Shown here piece by piece: positions 36,506 to 44,918 of a DNA stretch of 64,000 nucleotides (position 1 is the first letter of the stretch; every line of letters starts with the position of its first letter). The notes beneath the pieces are model-generated. The model worked only from the letters and a program-made list of their open reading frames with translations. It had not been told where the DNA came from and ran no database searches. The DNA comes from JBBQLG01 sp038327655 (GTDB taxonomy: Bacteria; Bacteroidota; Bacteroidia; Cytophagales; Spirosomataceae): positions 20,513 through 84,512 of the forward strand of contig JBBQLG010000006.1 of the NCBI GenBank assembly GCA_038327655.1, in the 5' to 3' direction. Made by a program: the position numbers and the translations under genes.

Positions 36506-37243
36506 TTAACTCGCTTGACCGCCATTAACGCCCAGCACCTGCCCGTTCACGAATGAAGCTTCGTCGGACGCTAAGTATAGATAGGCGTTGGCAATATCGT
36601 CGGGTTCGCCCATACGCTTCACCGGAATTGTCTGAATGGTGGCCTGTCGGGCTTCTTCAGGCATCGCATCGGTCATATCGGTACGGATGAAACCGGGTGC
36701 GACGGCATTGGCGGTGATGCCCTTCGGCCCCAGTTCTTTCGCCCAGGTCCGGCACATGGCAATCACGCCCGCTTTGGTAGCCGCATAATTGGTTTGGCCG
36801 AAATTGCCGTGTACCCCAACAACCGATGAGGTACAAATAATTCGGCCGTATTTGCGGTCGACCATGTATTGCACCACGGCTTTGGTACAGTTGAACACGC
36901 CCGTCAGATTGACGTCGATCACCTGCTGCCAGTCGGCGTGGGAAAGTTTGAGCAGCGTTTTGTCGCGGGTGATACCGGCATTGTTGATCAGAATATCAAT
37001 CTGCCCATACTTCCCGACGATGGATCGGGCGGCTTCTTCGAGCGCGGGCGCATCGGTCACGCTGACCTTCATGAACTCGGCAATGCCCCCCGATTCGCGG
37101 ATGGATTTGGCCGTTTGTTCGCCCTCGTCGAGCATATCCCAGATAACGATTTTTGCTCCTTCGCGGGAAAATAATTCGGCGGTAGCGCGGCCAATACCTC
37201 TGGCTCCGCCGGTGATGATGGCTACTTTGTTTTGCAGACGCAT
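36506..37243 (-). CDS. fabG: 3-oxoacyl-[acyl-carrier-protein] reductase
   Basis: A 245-residue short-chain dehydrogenase. Visible are the TGGARGIGRATAE nucleotide motif, LINNAGITRDKTLLKL, the catalytic Ser in ICTSSVVGVHGN, Tyr-x3-Lys in NYAATKAGV, and VAPGFIRTDMTDAMP. These are standard FabG features for NADPH-dependent reduction of 3-oxoacyl-ACP. An acyl-CoA role, as for PhaB-type enzymes, cannot be excluded given the acyl-CoA dehydrogenase downstream. It is divergent from the hydrolase at 37297. Confidence 0.9.
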   Translation of the reverse strand: MRLQNKVAIITGGARGIGRATAELFSREGAKIVIWDMLDEGEQTAKSIRESGGIAEFMKVSVTDAPALEEAARSIVGKYGQIDILINNAGITRDKTLLKLSHADWQQVIDVNLTGVFNCTKAVVQYMVDRKYGRIICTSSVVGVHGNFGQTNYAATKAGVIAMCRTWAKELGPKGITANAVAPGFIRTDMTDAMPEEARQATIQTIPVKRMGEPDDIANAYLYLASDEASFVNGQVLGVNGGQAS

Positions 37244-37296
37244 GAGTTGATTTATGATTGGGTATGTGTAGTTTGCAAACTCGCTAAAATTGCCCG

Positions 37297-38097
37297 ATGA
37301 ACTCGTCTATCACTACCCGCTACTTTCAGTTCGCCACGCACCGGCTGGCGTACCGCGTACTGGGCAACGGACCCCTGGTGATGCTGGCATTTCATGGCTT
37401 CGGGCAGGATAGCGGGGTGTTTATGCCGCTGCAAAGTACGGTTGGTCATCGATATACTATCTACGCCATTGACCTGTTTTTTCACGGCGAAAGCTTGTAT
37501 ACAGGTGACGGGATATTAACAAAATCGGACTGGCTCCGGTTGGTCGACGCTTTTCTCCGCGAACAATTTATCAACCGATTTTCCCTGCTTGGATTCAGCC
37601 TCGGCGGGCGTTTCGCGCTGATTATCGCCGAACACTATACGCTCCGACTTGATCAGTTCACGCTGATTGCACCCGACGGTATCACCCGCAGTTTCTGGTA
37701 TGCGCTGGCTACCGGTTCAGGCCCCGGCCGGTGGCTGCTGAAACAGGTGTTAAACCACCTAACGATTATTAGCCAACTGGGGTATACGCTGACTAAAATT
37801 GGGCTATTGCACCGCACCCGGATTCGATTCGCGGAAGTCTCCTTAGCCACCCCCGAACAGCGGCAGCAGGTTTTTCAAAGCTGGACCCGATTTCGATTGA
37901 TCAGCCCAAACCTGTCTGCACTGGTGGTTTCGTTGAATCGGTCGACGGTTCGGGTGCGCTTCTTCACCGGGTATTTCGATCAGATCGTACCCGGTCGTTA
38001 CATTCGTCCACTAACGAAGCGGCTCCAAACGTACGAACATACTGTCTTGAAAGCCGGTCATAATCGGCTCATCGAGCAGGTGAGTCACTTACTTTAG
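37297..38097 (+). CDS. Alpha/beta hydrolase
   Basis: A 266-residue hydrolase with FHGFGQDSG (oxyanion loop), AIDLFFHGESL, nucleophile elbow LLGFSLGGRFAL (Ser at about 101), and a C-terminal FDQIVPGRYI then KAGHNRLIEQ with likely Asp and His. Substrate unknown. Its stop codon overlaps that of the converging TVP38 gene by 4 bp, so no terminator separates them. A short GTTTGCAAAC palindrome lies upstream (37272-37281). Confidence 0.82.
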   Translation: MNSSITTRYFQFATHRLAYRVLGNGPLVMLAFHGFGQDSGVFMPLQSTVGHRYTIYAIDLFFHGESLYTGDGILTKSDWLRLVDAFLREQFINRFSLLGFSLGGRFALIIAEHYTLRLDQFTLIAPDGITRSFWYALATGSGPGRWLLKQVLNHLTIISQLGYTLTKIGLLHRTRIRFAEVSLATPEQRQQVFQSWTRFRLISPNLSALVVSLNRSTVRVRFFTGYFDQIVPGRYIRPLTKRLQTYEHTVLKAGHNRLIEQVSHLL

Positions 38098-38768
38098 GCG
38101 GCCCGCCGGGTAAAGACCGAGATGACACCCGCAAACGAAGCCAGGAGTAATACGATAATGGAAATCTGCACCCAACCCGCCTGGTTCGGGTGTTCCAGCA
38201 GCGTCCGAATTTCCCGCGCCTGACTGCCCGTTATCACCGCCAGCACCGTACGCGGCACCATGCCCAGGAAACCGCCAATCAGAATGTTTTTTAGCTTCGC
38301 TCCTGATAATGCGAATACCAGGTTGGTAACGGCAAACGGCAACACGGGCGAAAGTTTGGTGAAAAAGATAAATTTCAGCTCCTGCCGACGTACCCGTTCG
38401 AGCACCGACTGCACCTTTGGGTTCTGTTCCAGATAACCCAGTAACTGATTTTTATCTACCCAGCGCACCAACAAGTTGACCAGTAGAATAGCGACCATAT
38501 TCAGCACGAACAGGGGCAGAATAGCCTGCCAGCCCAGGAAATAGCCAAAGACTAATGCCAGCAGGGTAGGAGGGGTCAGGGCAATGGTCGATGTCAGGCA
38601 GCAAAGCAGTGTGATTAAAGCCCAGTCCACCGGTGTAAAGGACCGCAGGGTGCTCTCGTGCGTAACGGCCAGATAAGTAATATAGGAGCTGAACAGGAGC
38701 GGCAGGATGGTCATCAGCACCCCGGCAATAGCAGGGAACGAGAACCGGGCGGACGACGAAGTTTTCAC
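38094..38768 (-). CDS. TVP38/TMEM64 (DedA-like) family membrane protein
   Basis: A 224-residue polytopic membrane protein. Hydrophobic helices are seen near residues 13-33, 48-95, 135-160 and 197-217, with the family core segment FTKLSPVLPFAVTNLVFALSG and a following GGFLGMVPRTVLAVITGSQ. Members are thought to act as lipid scramblases or transporters; the substrate here is unknown. The convergent hydrolase gene overlaps its stop codon. Confidence 0.85.
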   Translation of the reverse strand: MKTSSSARFSFPAIAGVLMTILPLLFSSYITYLAVTHESTLRSFTPVDWALITLLCCLTSTIALTPPTLLALVFGYFLGWQAILPLFVLNMVAILLVNLLVRWVDKNQLLGYLEQNPKVQSVLERVRRQELKFIFFTKLSPVLPFAVTNLVFALSGAKLKNILIGGFLGMVPRTVLAVITGSQAREIRTLLEHPNQAGWVQISIIVLLLASFAGVISVFTRRAA

Positions 38769-38850
38769 TGGTAATTAAGCGGCTTTACGCTCAAGTTAGT
38801 TCTTTTGTAGTGTCCATTGTCCAACGAGTCTTATCCAGTAGCTGATCTCT

Positions 38851-39999
38851 ATGAATTTCGGAACCAAAGCCATCCACGCGGGCGTTCGGCCGGACCCCAC
38901 GACCGGGGCCATCATGACCCCCATTTACCAGACGTCGACCTACGTGCAGGAGTCGCCGGGGAAACACAAAGGCTACGAATACGCCCGCACCCAAAACCCA
39001 ACCCGCGATGCACTGCAAGCCAATTTAGCGGCCCTCGAAAACGGTAAACACGGCATTTGTTATGCATCGGGTTTAGCCGCGACGGATGCCATTTTAAAAC
39101 TCTTCAAACCCGGCGACGAAATCATCGCTACCAACGACCTCTACGGCGGCACGTACCGGATTATGGTACGCGTGTTTCAGGAGTTTGGTCTGAAATTCAA
39201 CTTCATCAGCCTTGATAATCCCGACACGCTGCGGGCCGCGATCACCCCAAATACGAAAATGATTTGGGTCGAAACGCCAACTAACCCATTGCTCCGGCTG
39301 ATCGACATTGAAGCGGTTTCGGCCATTGGTAAAGAAGCCGGGGCGCTGGTCGTCGTCGATAATACGTTTGCCTCGCCCTACCTGCAAAACCCGCTCGATC
39401 AGGGGGCCGACGTGGTGCTGCATTCCGTTACGAAATACCTCGGTGGCCACTCCGATACCGTTATGGGAGCGATCATCCTGAACGACGATGCTCTGGCACA
39501 ACGGCTGGCGTTTATCCAGAATGCCTGCGGAGCTGTGCCCGGTCCGCAAGATTGTTTTCTGGTCCTTCGGGGCGTTAAGACCCTGCACATTCGGATGCAG
39601 CGGCACTGCGAAAACGCGATGAAAATTGCCCGCTACCTGGCCCATCACCCAAAAATTAGTCAGGTCAATTATCCCGGTCTGGAAACGCATCCGCAGCACG
39701 AATTAGCCAAACGGCAGATGCGCGATTTCGGCGGCATGGTCTCGTTCACCCTCCACGGCGACTCACTGCCGGAAGCGATTAAGGTGATGGAAAGCTTCCA
39801 AGTATTCTCCTTAGCCGAGTCATTGGGTGGCGTCGAATCGCTGTGTACACACCCGGCATCCATGACCCACGCCAGCATCCCGAAAGAAGAGCGCGAGAAG
39901 AATGGCCTGAAAGACACGCTCATTCGGCTCAGCGTAGGTATTGAGGATATTGACGACCTGATCGCGGATTTAGAGCAAGCCATAAACCGCGATTTTTAA
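38851..39999 (+). CDS. Cys/Met-metabolism PLP enzyme (cystathionine gamma-synthase or beta-lyase)
   Basis: A 382-residue gamma-family PLP enzyme. Visible are GTKAIHAGVRPDPTTGAIMTPIYQ-type N-terminal residues, YEYARTQNPTRDALQ, CYASGLAATDA, VETPTNPLL, VVDNTFASPYLQNP, the PLP lysine in HSVTKYLGGHSD (about residue 196), and LAESLGGVESLCTHPASMTHA. MetB, MetC and cystathionine gamma-lyase share all these motifs and cannot be separated from sequence alone. It stands alone, converging on the TonB receptor gene. Confidence 0.9.
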   Translation: MNFGTKAIHAGVRPDPTTGAIMTPIYQTSTYVQESPGKHKGYEYARTQNPTRDALQANLAALENGKHGICYASGLAATDAILKLFKPGDEIIATNDLYGGTYRIMVRVFQEFGLKFNFISLDNPDTLRAAITPNTKMIWVETPTNPLLRLIDIEAVSAIGKEAGALVVVDNTFASPYLQNPLDQGADVVLHSVTKYLGGHSDTVMGAIILNDDALAQRLAFIQNACGAVPGPQDCFLVLRGVKTLHIRMQRHCENAMKIARYLAHHPKISQVNYPGLETHPQHELAKRQMRDFGGMVSFTLHGDSLPEAIKVMESFQVFSLAESLGGVESLCTHPASMTHASIPKEEREKNGLKDTLIRLSVGIEDIDDLIADLEQAINRDF

Positions 40000-40009
40000 A
40001 GGATTTGAC

Positions 40010-40096
40010 GGATTAAACAGGATTTTGCGGTTCTCAAGGGGTAGCTACCTTTCTGAAGCTACCAACTTCAGGGACAAACAAAATCCTGTTTAATCC
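40010..40096. repeat. Palindromic repeat (18-bp arms) between converging genes
   Basis: Arms 40010-40027 (GGATTAAACAGGATTTTG) and 40079-40096 are perfect inverted copies, 51 bases apart. The loop holds a second 7-bp hairpin (40040-40046 with 40057-40063). It could terminate both converging genes. I know similar sequences from intergenic regions of other Bacteroidota. Confidence 0.75.
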
Positions 40097-40134
40097 CTTT
40101 AAATCATCTTAATCGCACAGGGCCGCCTGTGCGG

Positions 40135-42516
40135 TCAAAATCGTACTCGTACACCCGCCAAAAAGTTACGACCGGCTTGTGGGTAGTACCAGTTATCGGC
40201 GGCTACCTTTCCTTCCGAGAAATAAGCGTACGTATAGCCATTCGACTCGTATTGCTCGCTGAAAACATTATTCAGCAAAAAGGTAAAGGTGATTTCCTGC
40301 ACGAACTTCGGCTTGACCGTATAAATCAACCGGACATCATTTACGAAATAGGGGTTGATTCTACGGCTCTCGTTCGACGTGTTGTCCAGATATTGCTTGC
40401 CAACGTACTTGCTCAACAGGCCAATCTCGAACCGTTTAGCGGGGCTAAACAGCAACTGAGATCCCATGATTACGTTCGGTGAAAAGGAGATGTCGGTCTG
40501 TTTGTGCGCCTGAGCCACCTGATAGCCACCGTCGTAATTGTCTAAATACTCCGTAAAGTCAGCGACCTTATTCCGGCTGAACGTCGCATTTACATTCCAG
40601 CGCAATTGCTTCGTCAGGGTTGTGGCGGCTTCGAGTTCAATGCCCAGCCGGTAGCTTTTGGGGATATTGATGCGCGTGTAGCCACCCACATCGTTGATCC
40701 GGCCCGTGAGCACCAACTGGTTTTTGTAGTCCATGTAATAGCCGTTGGCCGTGAAAGCGACCCGTTCGGTGCGGAGTTTATAACCGGCTTCCCAATCGTG
40801 CAGCGTCTCGGCTTTAGGTCGGCTGTCTGGCGAGGAATTGGTATAATCGTCGCGGTTCGGTTCACGGTTGCCCACGCCGTATGAGGCATACACCGTCTGC
40901 CGGTCGCTGATGGTGTAGGTCAGACCCGCCTTTGGATTGAAAAAAACCAAGTCCGCCGTCTGCTGTACATTTCGCCGATTACGGTCGTAGCCAAGGAATG
41001 AATAGTTCACGCTACGGACCTGCAAATCACCAAATCCGTTGAGTTTCGGCGTGAACTGATAGAACGCTTTGGCATAGAGATTCACATCGGTTTTAGTCGC
41101 ATCGTCCTCATAATACCGATGACGGATACTGCTGTTTCCCGCAAATCGCGCCCAGATTACCTCGCCATAGTGCTTGCCTTTGTACTGATTGATGCCCCCG
41201 CCGATGTTGCCGGTCAGCTTACCGAAGCTGTTATAGTCGAGCGAAAAAACGGTGCCGTAAAAGTTATTATCGAGCCAGCGACGGCGGATGATATCCGTTT
41301 TGGAGATGGTCGTGTCCCGAATCACAATGGGTGCAATGCCATAATTACTCAGAGCATCGTCGGCTTTGTATTCCTCGTAGTAGCCCCGCCCTTTGGTCCA
41401 GAACAGCGCGCCGTTCAGCCGCCAGTTCCGGCTCAGTTCTTGCGAGCCGATAAGCTGGTAATTGTCCTGCTGGTAGTTATCCGTCTGATTGTCGTAGGTG
41501 AATTCGTTGTACCGCCGGTTCGTTTTCAGGATGGATTCGGGGATACCGTTCCAAGCCTGATACGTCTGTTCTGTCCCCGAAAAGATATTCAGCCGCAGGT
41601 AACTCTTATCGCTATAATAGCCACCCGACGCGTAGAACGACTTCAGTTTGGAAAACGCCCGGTCGATGTAGCCGTTCGACGAGATGTTCGACAACCGCGC
41701 ATCAACGACCCAATGGTTGTTTATCAGTCCCGTTCCCGCCTGGAGATTGGTTTTGAGCGTTCCGAATGACCCGCCGGAAACGTTCGTTTCGGCATAAGGC
41801 AGTTTCTGAAGGCTATTCGTCTGAATGTTCATCGACGCCCCAAACGCCCCGGCTCCGTTGGTCGAGGTGCCAACCCCGCGCTGAATCTGTACGCTACTTA
41901 CGGAGGAGGCAAAATCGGGCAAATCGACAAAATATGTACCCTGCGATTCGGCGTCGTTGTAGGGAATTCCGTTCAATGTGACGTTCACCCTTGTGGCATC
42001 CGAACCCCGAATCCGAATCCCGGTGTAGCCCACACCCGCACCGGCATCGGATGTCGTCACGACGGAGGGCGTAAAGTTGAGCAGCACCGGCAAATCCTGC
42101 CCCAGATTCAGCTTGTTCAGCTCCGCCCGACTTACCGTTGTGTACGCAATCGCCGACTTGTCGTTGGCCCGCGTGGCACTCACAACAACTTCATCCATCA
42201 CGGTAGCACTTTTCTTCAGCGCAACCGATAGGATCTGATTCGCCTGTAAATCAACGGCCTGGGTGATGGCCTCGAACCCTAACAGCGACACCCGAACCTG
42301 ATAATTGCCGGGTTTCAGATTGCTGAGTTTGTACTGTCCTGACGCATCGGCAGCGGTACCCTGAAAAGTACCTTCCAGCGTGATGGCGGCACCGGGCAGT
42401 ACACCGCCCTCAGCGTCGCTTATCATGCCGGAGAGTGAAAATTGCGCCCGTGCGGGCAGGCATGACAGCAGCAGAAGTGCCATCACACCAACGAGATAGG
42501 TCGTACCTTTTTTCAT
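40135..42516 (-). CDS. TonB-dependent outer-membrane receptor, probably for thiamine or a precursor
   Basis: A 793-residue receptor. A signal peptide (1-25, PARAQ) leads to a carboxypeptidase-regulatory-like domain (about 28-105, GMISDAEGGVLPGAAITLEG), a plug domain (about 112-230, DEVVVSATR, IRIRGSDATRVNVTLNG) and a beta-barrel ending in Phe (FLAGVRVRF). The start at 42516 gives the clean signal peptide. The gene follows a TPP riboswitch, so its substrate is most likely thiamine, a thiamine phosphate or a precursor; the sequence family alone would not show this. No thiamine-synthesis or inner-membrane transport gene is next to it. Confidence 0.9.
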   Translation of the reverse strand: MKKGTTYLVGVMALLLLSCLPARAQFSLSGMISDAEGGVLPGAAITLEGTFQGTAADASGQYKLSNLKPGNYQVRVSLLGFEAITQAVDLQANQILSVALKKSATVMDEVVVSATRANDKSAIAYTTVSRAELNKLNLGQDLPVLLNFTPSVVTTSDAGAGVGYTGIRIRGSDATRVNVTLNGIPYNDAESQGTYFVDLPDFASSVSSVQIQRGVGTSTNGAGAFGASMNIQTNSLQKLPYAETNVSGGSFGTLKTNLQAGTGLINNHWVVDARLSNISSNGYIDRAFSKLKSFYASGGYYSDKSYLRLNIFSGTEQTYQAWNGIPESILKTNRRYNEFTYDNQTDNYQQDNYQLIGSQELSRNWRLNGALFWTKGRGYYEEYKADDALSNYGIAPIVIRDTTISKTDIIRRRWLDNNFYGTVFSLDYNSFGKLTGNIGGGINQYKGKHYGEVIWARFAGNSSIRHRYYEDDATKTDVNLYAKAFYQFTPKLNGFGDLQVRSVNYSFLGYDRNRRNVQQTADLVFFNPKAGLTYTISDRQTVYASYGVGNREPNRDDYTNSSPDSRPKAETLHDWEAGYKLRTERVAFTANGYYMDYKNQLVLTGRINDVGGYTRINIPKSYRLGIELEAATTLTKQLRWNVNATFSRNKVADFTEYLDNYDGGYQVAQAHKQTDISFSPNVIMGSQLLFSPAKRFEIGLLSKYVGKQYLDNTSNESRRINPYFVNDVRLIYTVKPKFVQEITFTFLLNNVFSEQYESNGYTYAYFSEGKVAADNWYYPQAGRNFLAGVRVRF

Positions 42517-42587
42517 AGCGAAAATGGTTACGATAGGCAAGGGGCCAAACCTACCTGTGGTTGAATAAGATGTAAGTAGTTGATTCC

Positions 42588-42660
42588 AATTTCCCTTCCT
42601 GGCATTACCCGGGCAGGTTCAATGGGTATAATCTCAGCCCGTTGTTTTAGGGCACCCCTT
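42588..42660 (-). promoter_or_regulatory. TPP (THI-element) riboswitch
   Basis: On the minus strand the conserved TPP-aptamer blocks occur in order: GGGGTGCCC (42658-42650), GGGCTGAGA (ending at 42632), ACCC then TTGAACCTG (about 42625-42611), GGGTAATGCC (42610-42601), then AAGGGAA (about 42597-42591). The receptor start lies about 72 nt further on. In Bacteroidota such elements usually repress expression when thiamine pyrophosphate binds. Confidence 0.93.
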
Positions 42661-42676
42661 TGTAAGATTTGAACTG

Positions 42677-42684
42677 CAAATGTA
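42677..42684 (-). promoter_or_regulatory. Bacteroidota -7 element (TACATTTG) driving the riboswitch-TonB unit
   Basis: TACATTTG on the minus strand matches TAnnTTTG and places transcription start near 42670, just before the aptamer. No -33 TTG is evident at the usual distance. Confidence 0.6.
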
Positions 42685-42731
42685 ATCGTTTTTGCATTGC
42701 TCCGCTCATCTGCCGCGAATTGTTCGATTAG

Positions 42732-42766
42732 CGGAAACATTTCCGATAAATTAAATGTATATACAT
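42732..42766. promoter_or_regulatory. Two palindromes before the mhqO-like gene
   Basis: CGGAAA-CA-TTTCCG (42732-42745) and the perfect 12-bp ATGTATATACAT (42755-42766) lie in the divergent spacer, 61-95 bp before the ATG at 42827. They are operator candidates for the plus-strand operon. Their regulator is not identified. Confidence 0.4.
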
Positions 42767-42826
42767 CAAATACAATTACACGGAGTTTTGCCGAAAACAT
42801 TCTACCGAACCAACACTTATTAGCTC

Positions 42827-43765
42827 ATGGAAACCTTAATCAATGGTCTGCATCACGTCACCATTTTGGCGGGAGACACCCAACGCAATGTTGACTTTTA
42901 CACCGGTATTATCGGTCAACGACTGGTAAAGAAAACAGTCAATTTCGACGCCCCGGACGTTTACCACCTGTATTACGGCGACGAAACCGGCTCGCCGGGG
43001 TCAATTATGACGTTTTTCCCGTACGGTGATATTCCACGCGGCCGGAAGGGGGGAGGGCAGTTGACGTATACGGCCTACTCGATTCCGACAGCAGCCCTGA
43101 GTTTTTGGATAAACCGTCTGCATGAAGCGAACATCGCTTACGCCGGGCCGAACAAACGGTTTGACGAAACCTATATCCGCTTTGAAGACTTCGACGGAAC
43201 CGGTATTGAATTGGTTGCCAACGATGATGATGCCCGGCCCGGCTGGAGTAACGGCAGCATTCCGCTTGAGTTTTCGGTACGGGGTTTTCATACGGTTACC
43301 CTCAACGAGTTCGCCGTTGACCGCACCGTTGAGTTACTGACGGGTATTATGCAGCATAAATTAGTCGCTGAGGAGGCCGGACGTTTTCGTTTCGCTGCCG
43401 GGACTGGCAAATCCGGCCACTTTGTCGATGTCGTTCATTCCCCGAATGATGTGCGGGCGTTGCAGGGCGCCGGTTCGGTTCACCACGTCGCCTTTTCGAC
43501 CGACTCCGACGATACGCAGTTGGTGCTTCAGGAGCAGTTAGCCAACGCGGGGCACCACGTTACGCCCGTGCAGGACCGCAACTATTTCCACAGCATCTAC
43601 TTCCGCGAACCCGGTGGTATTCTGTTCGAAATCGCGACCAATCCGCCCGGCTTTGCCATCGACGAACCTGTTGAAACATTAGGCCAGGCCCTGAAACTAC
43701 CGGAGCAGTACGAAGCCCGTCGCGCTAAACTGGAAGCCGCTTTACCGACGATTGAGTTGAAATGA
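42827..43765 (+). CDS. Ring-cleaving-dioxygenase-like glyoxalase-fold protein (MhqO-like)
   Basis: A 312-residue vicinal-oxygen-chelate protein with two repeated modules. The first has LHHVTILAGDTQRNVDFYTGIIGQRLVKKTVNFDAP; the second has SVHHVAFSTDSDD and FHSIYFREPGGILFEIATNPPGF, supplying metal-ligand His and Glu. This is the MhqO/LinE-like pattern, tied to breakdown or detoxification of hydroquinones. The mhqD-like gene follows, as in Bacillus, which supports the assignment. The true substrate is unknown. Confidence 0.85.
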   Translation: METLINGLHHVTILAGDTQRNVDFYTGIIGQRLVKKTVNFDAPDVYHLYYGDETGSPGSIMTFFPYGDIPRGRKGGGQLTYTAYSIPTAALSFWINRLHEANIAYAGPNKRFDETYIRFEDFDGTGIELVANDDDARPGWSNGSIPLEFSVRGFHTVTLNEFAVDRTVELLTGIMQHKLVAEEAGRFRFAAGTGKSGHFVDVVHSPNDVRALQGAGSVHHVAFSTDSDDTQLVLQEQLANAGHHVTPVQDRNYFHSIYFREPGGILFEIATNPPGFAIDEPVETLGQALKLPEQYEARRAKLEAALPTIELK

Positions 43766-43768
43766 TAT

Positions 43769-43839
43769 TTTGTCATGCTGAGGGACGAAGCATCTTAGCT
43801 ATCTAATACCTAAGATGCTTCGTCCCTCAGCATGACAAA
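43769..43839. repeat. Long palindromic repeat, copy B (30-bp arms, 11-base loop)
   Basis: Arms 43769-43798 and 43810-43839 are perfect inverted copies, starting TTTGTCAT and ending ATCTTAG, around an 11-base loop. It is related to the element at 9138-9208 (24 of 30 arm positions identical). It lies between two genes of one apparent operon. Confidence 0.88.
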
Positions 43840-43864
43840 CGACTATTCACCACAAACTGTAACC

Positions 43865-44512
43865 ATGATTCACAACCCAAACAACTACCTCACCGCCGGA
43901 CAGCCGCTGGAAACGGCGGGTAAAGTCATGATTATGGTGCATGGCCGGGGCGGATCGGCGCGGGATATTCTGTCGCTTTCGCAGTACATCGACGACAAGG
44001 ACTTTGCGTTTGTAGCTCCCCAAGCTGACCATAATACCTGGTATCCATATTCATTTCTTAGACCAACAGTCGAGAACGAACCGTATTTATCCTCCGCATT
44101 GGAAGTATTGGCTAGCCTGCGGGCGCGGTTGCAATCGGACTACAACGTTAAATTACCGCAACTGTACTGGTTGGGTTTTTCACAGGGAGCCTGCCTGATG
44201 CTGGAGTTTGTTGCCCGCCATGCCATGCCCTACGGCGGAGCGTTTGCACTGAGTGGCGGCCTGATTGGACCGGATGAAACACCTCGTGATTACGACGGCT
44301 CGTTCGACGGGATACCCGTTTTTTTAGGATGCAGCGACACCGATTCGCACATTCCGAAACAGCGCGTGTTGGATTCTGAAGCCGTTTTTGCGCGTATGGG
44401 GGCAACTGCTACGGCGAAGCTGTACCCGAATTTTCCGCATTCCATCAACGAAGACGAACTAAATATCGTTAACCAGATAATCGCCGGTTCTTTTGCGGGT
44501 GAGTCACGTTAA
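43865..44512 (+). CDS. Phospholipase/carboxylesterase family protein (MhqD-like)
   Basis: A 215-residue alpha/beta hydrolase: MIMVHGRGGSARDIL (oxyanion loop), FVAPQADHNTWYP, nucleophile elbow LGFSQGACLMLEF (Ser at about 111), and later GCSDTDSHIPKQR and FPHSINEDE with the likely Asp and His. It follows an mhqO-like gene. An ATG 33 bp upstream (43832) is in frame but lies inside the palindromic repeat, so the ATG at 43865 is preferred. Confidence 0.85.
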   Translation: MIHNPNNYLTAGQPLETAGKVMIMVHGRGGSARDILSLSQYIDDKDFAFVAPQADHNTWYPYSFLRPTVENEPYLSSALEVLASLRARLQSDYNVKLPQLYWLGFSQGACLMLEFVARHAMPYGGAFALSGGLIGPDETPRDYDGSFDGIPVFLGCSDTDSHIPKQRVLDSEAVFARMGATATAKLYPNFPHSINEDELNIVNQIIAGSFAGESR

Positions 44513-44523
44513 CGCTGTTGGGT

Positions 44524-44820
44524 ATGAGCCAGTTTATGATCGAGTTTGATCTCCCGGCTACGATGTCGGAAGAGTTTGTATCCCGGATTCCGTTGCAGCG
44601 TTTGAAAATAAACGAGATGATGGAAGACGGCCGCTTGGTATCTTATTCGCTTTCGATGGACCGGCAAAAAATATGGTGCATTGTAAAGAGCGAAACCGAA
44701 TTCGACGCGATGGAAATTATCGCCGAATTTCCCCTGATCGATTACATGAAGCCAACCATCACCGAGTTGATGTTCAACAACGTCGTGTCGATGCGCATTC
44801 CGCTATTTTCCCTGAATTAG
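44524..44820 (+). CDS. Muconolactone isomerase-like small protein
   Basis: A 98-residue protein of the muconolactone delta-isomerase-like (ferredoxin-like) family: FMIEFDLPATMSEEFVSRIPLQRL, MMEDGRLVSYSLSMDRQKIWCIV, then IIAEFPLIDYMKPTITEL. Only this fold-level similarity is clear; no muconate-pathway genes are near. It begins 11 bp after the mhqD-like gene and ends the operon. It may act on oxidised aromatic compounds. ATG at 44524 is chosen over an upstream TTG. Confidence 0.7.
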   Translation: MSQFMIEFDLPATMSEEFVSRIPLQRLKINEMMEDGRLVSYSLSMDRQKIWCIVKSETEFDAMEIIAEFPLIDYMKPTITELMFNNVVSMRIPLFSLN

Positions 44821-44836
44821 TCCATATTCGACGGGA

Positions 44837-44871
44837 AAAGCCTTTATCCTTAGCGGGTAAAGGCTTTTTTT
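44837..44871 (+). terminator. Rho-independent terminator
   Basis: A 10-bp perfect stem AAAGCCTTTA/TAAAGGCTTT (44837-44846 with 44858-44867), then a run of T. It ends the mhqO operon. Confidence 0.88.
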
Positions 44872-44888
44872 GTGTCCGCCAGCTTGCT

Positions 44889-44896
44889 TATTTTTG
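44889..44896 (+). promoter_or_regulatory. -7-like element (TATTTTTG) before the barstar gene
   Basis: Matches TAnnTTTG 22 bp before the ATG at 44919. The nearest upstream TTTG is only 16 bp away, so the -33 part is unclear. Confidence 0.35.
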
Positions 44897-44918
44897 ACCT
44901 CTTCTTCCCGAACAGTCC

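Noticed and set aside
43832..43864. Upstream ATG start for the mhqD-like gene
   Set aside because: It lies within the palindromic repeat, and the alternative at 43865 gives a normal N-terminus.
44524..44820. A beta-ketoadipate catabolic cluster based on the muconolactone-isomerase-like gene
   Set aside because: No catechol dioxygenase, cycloisomerase or ketoadipate genes are nearby.
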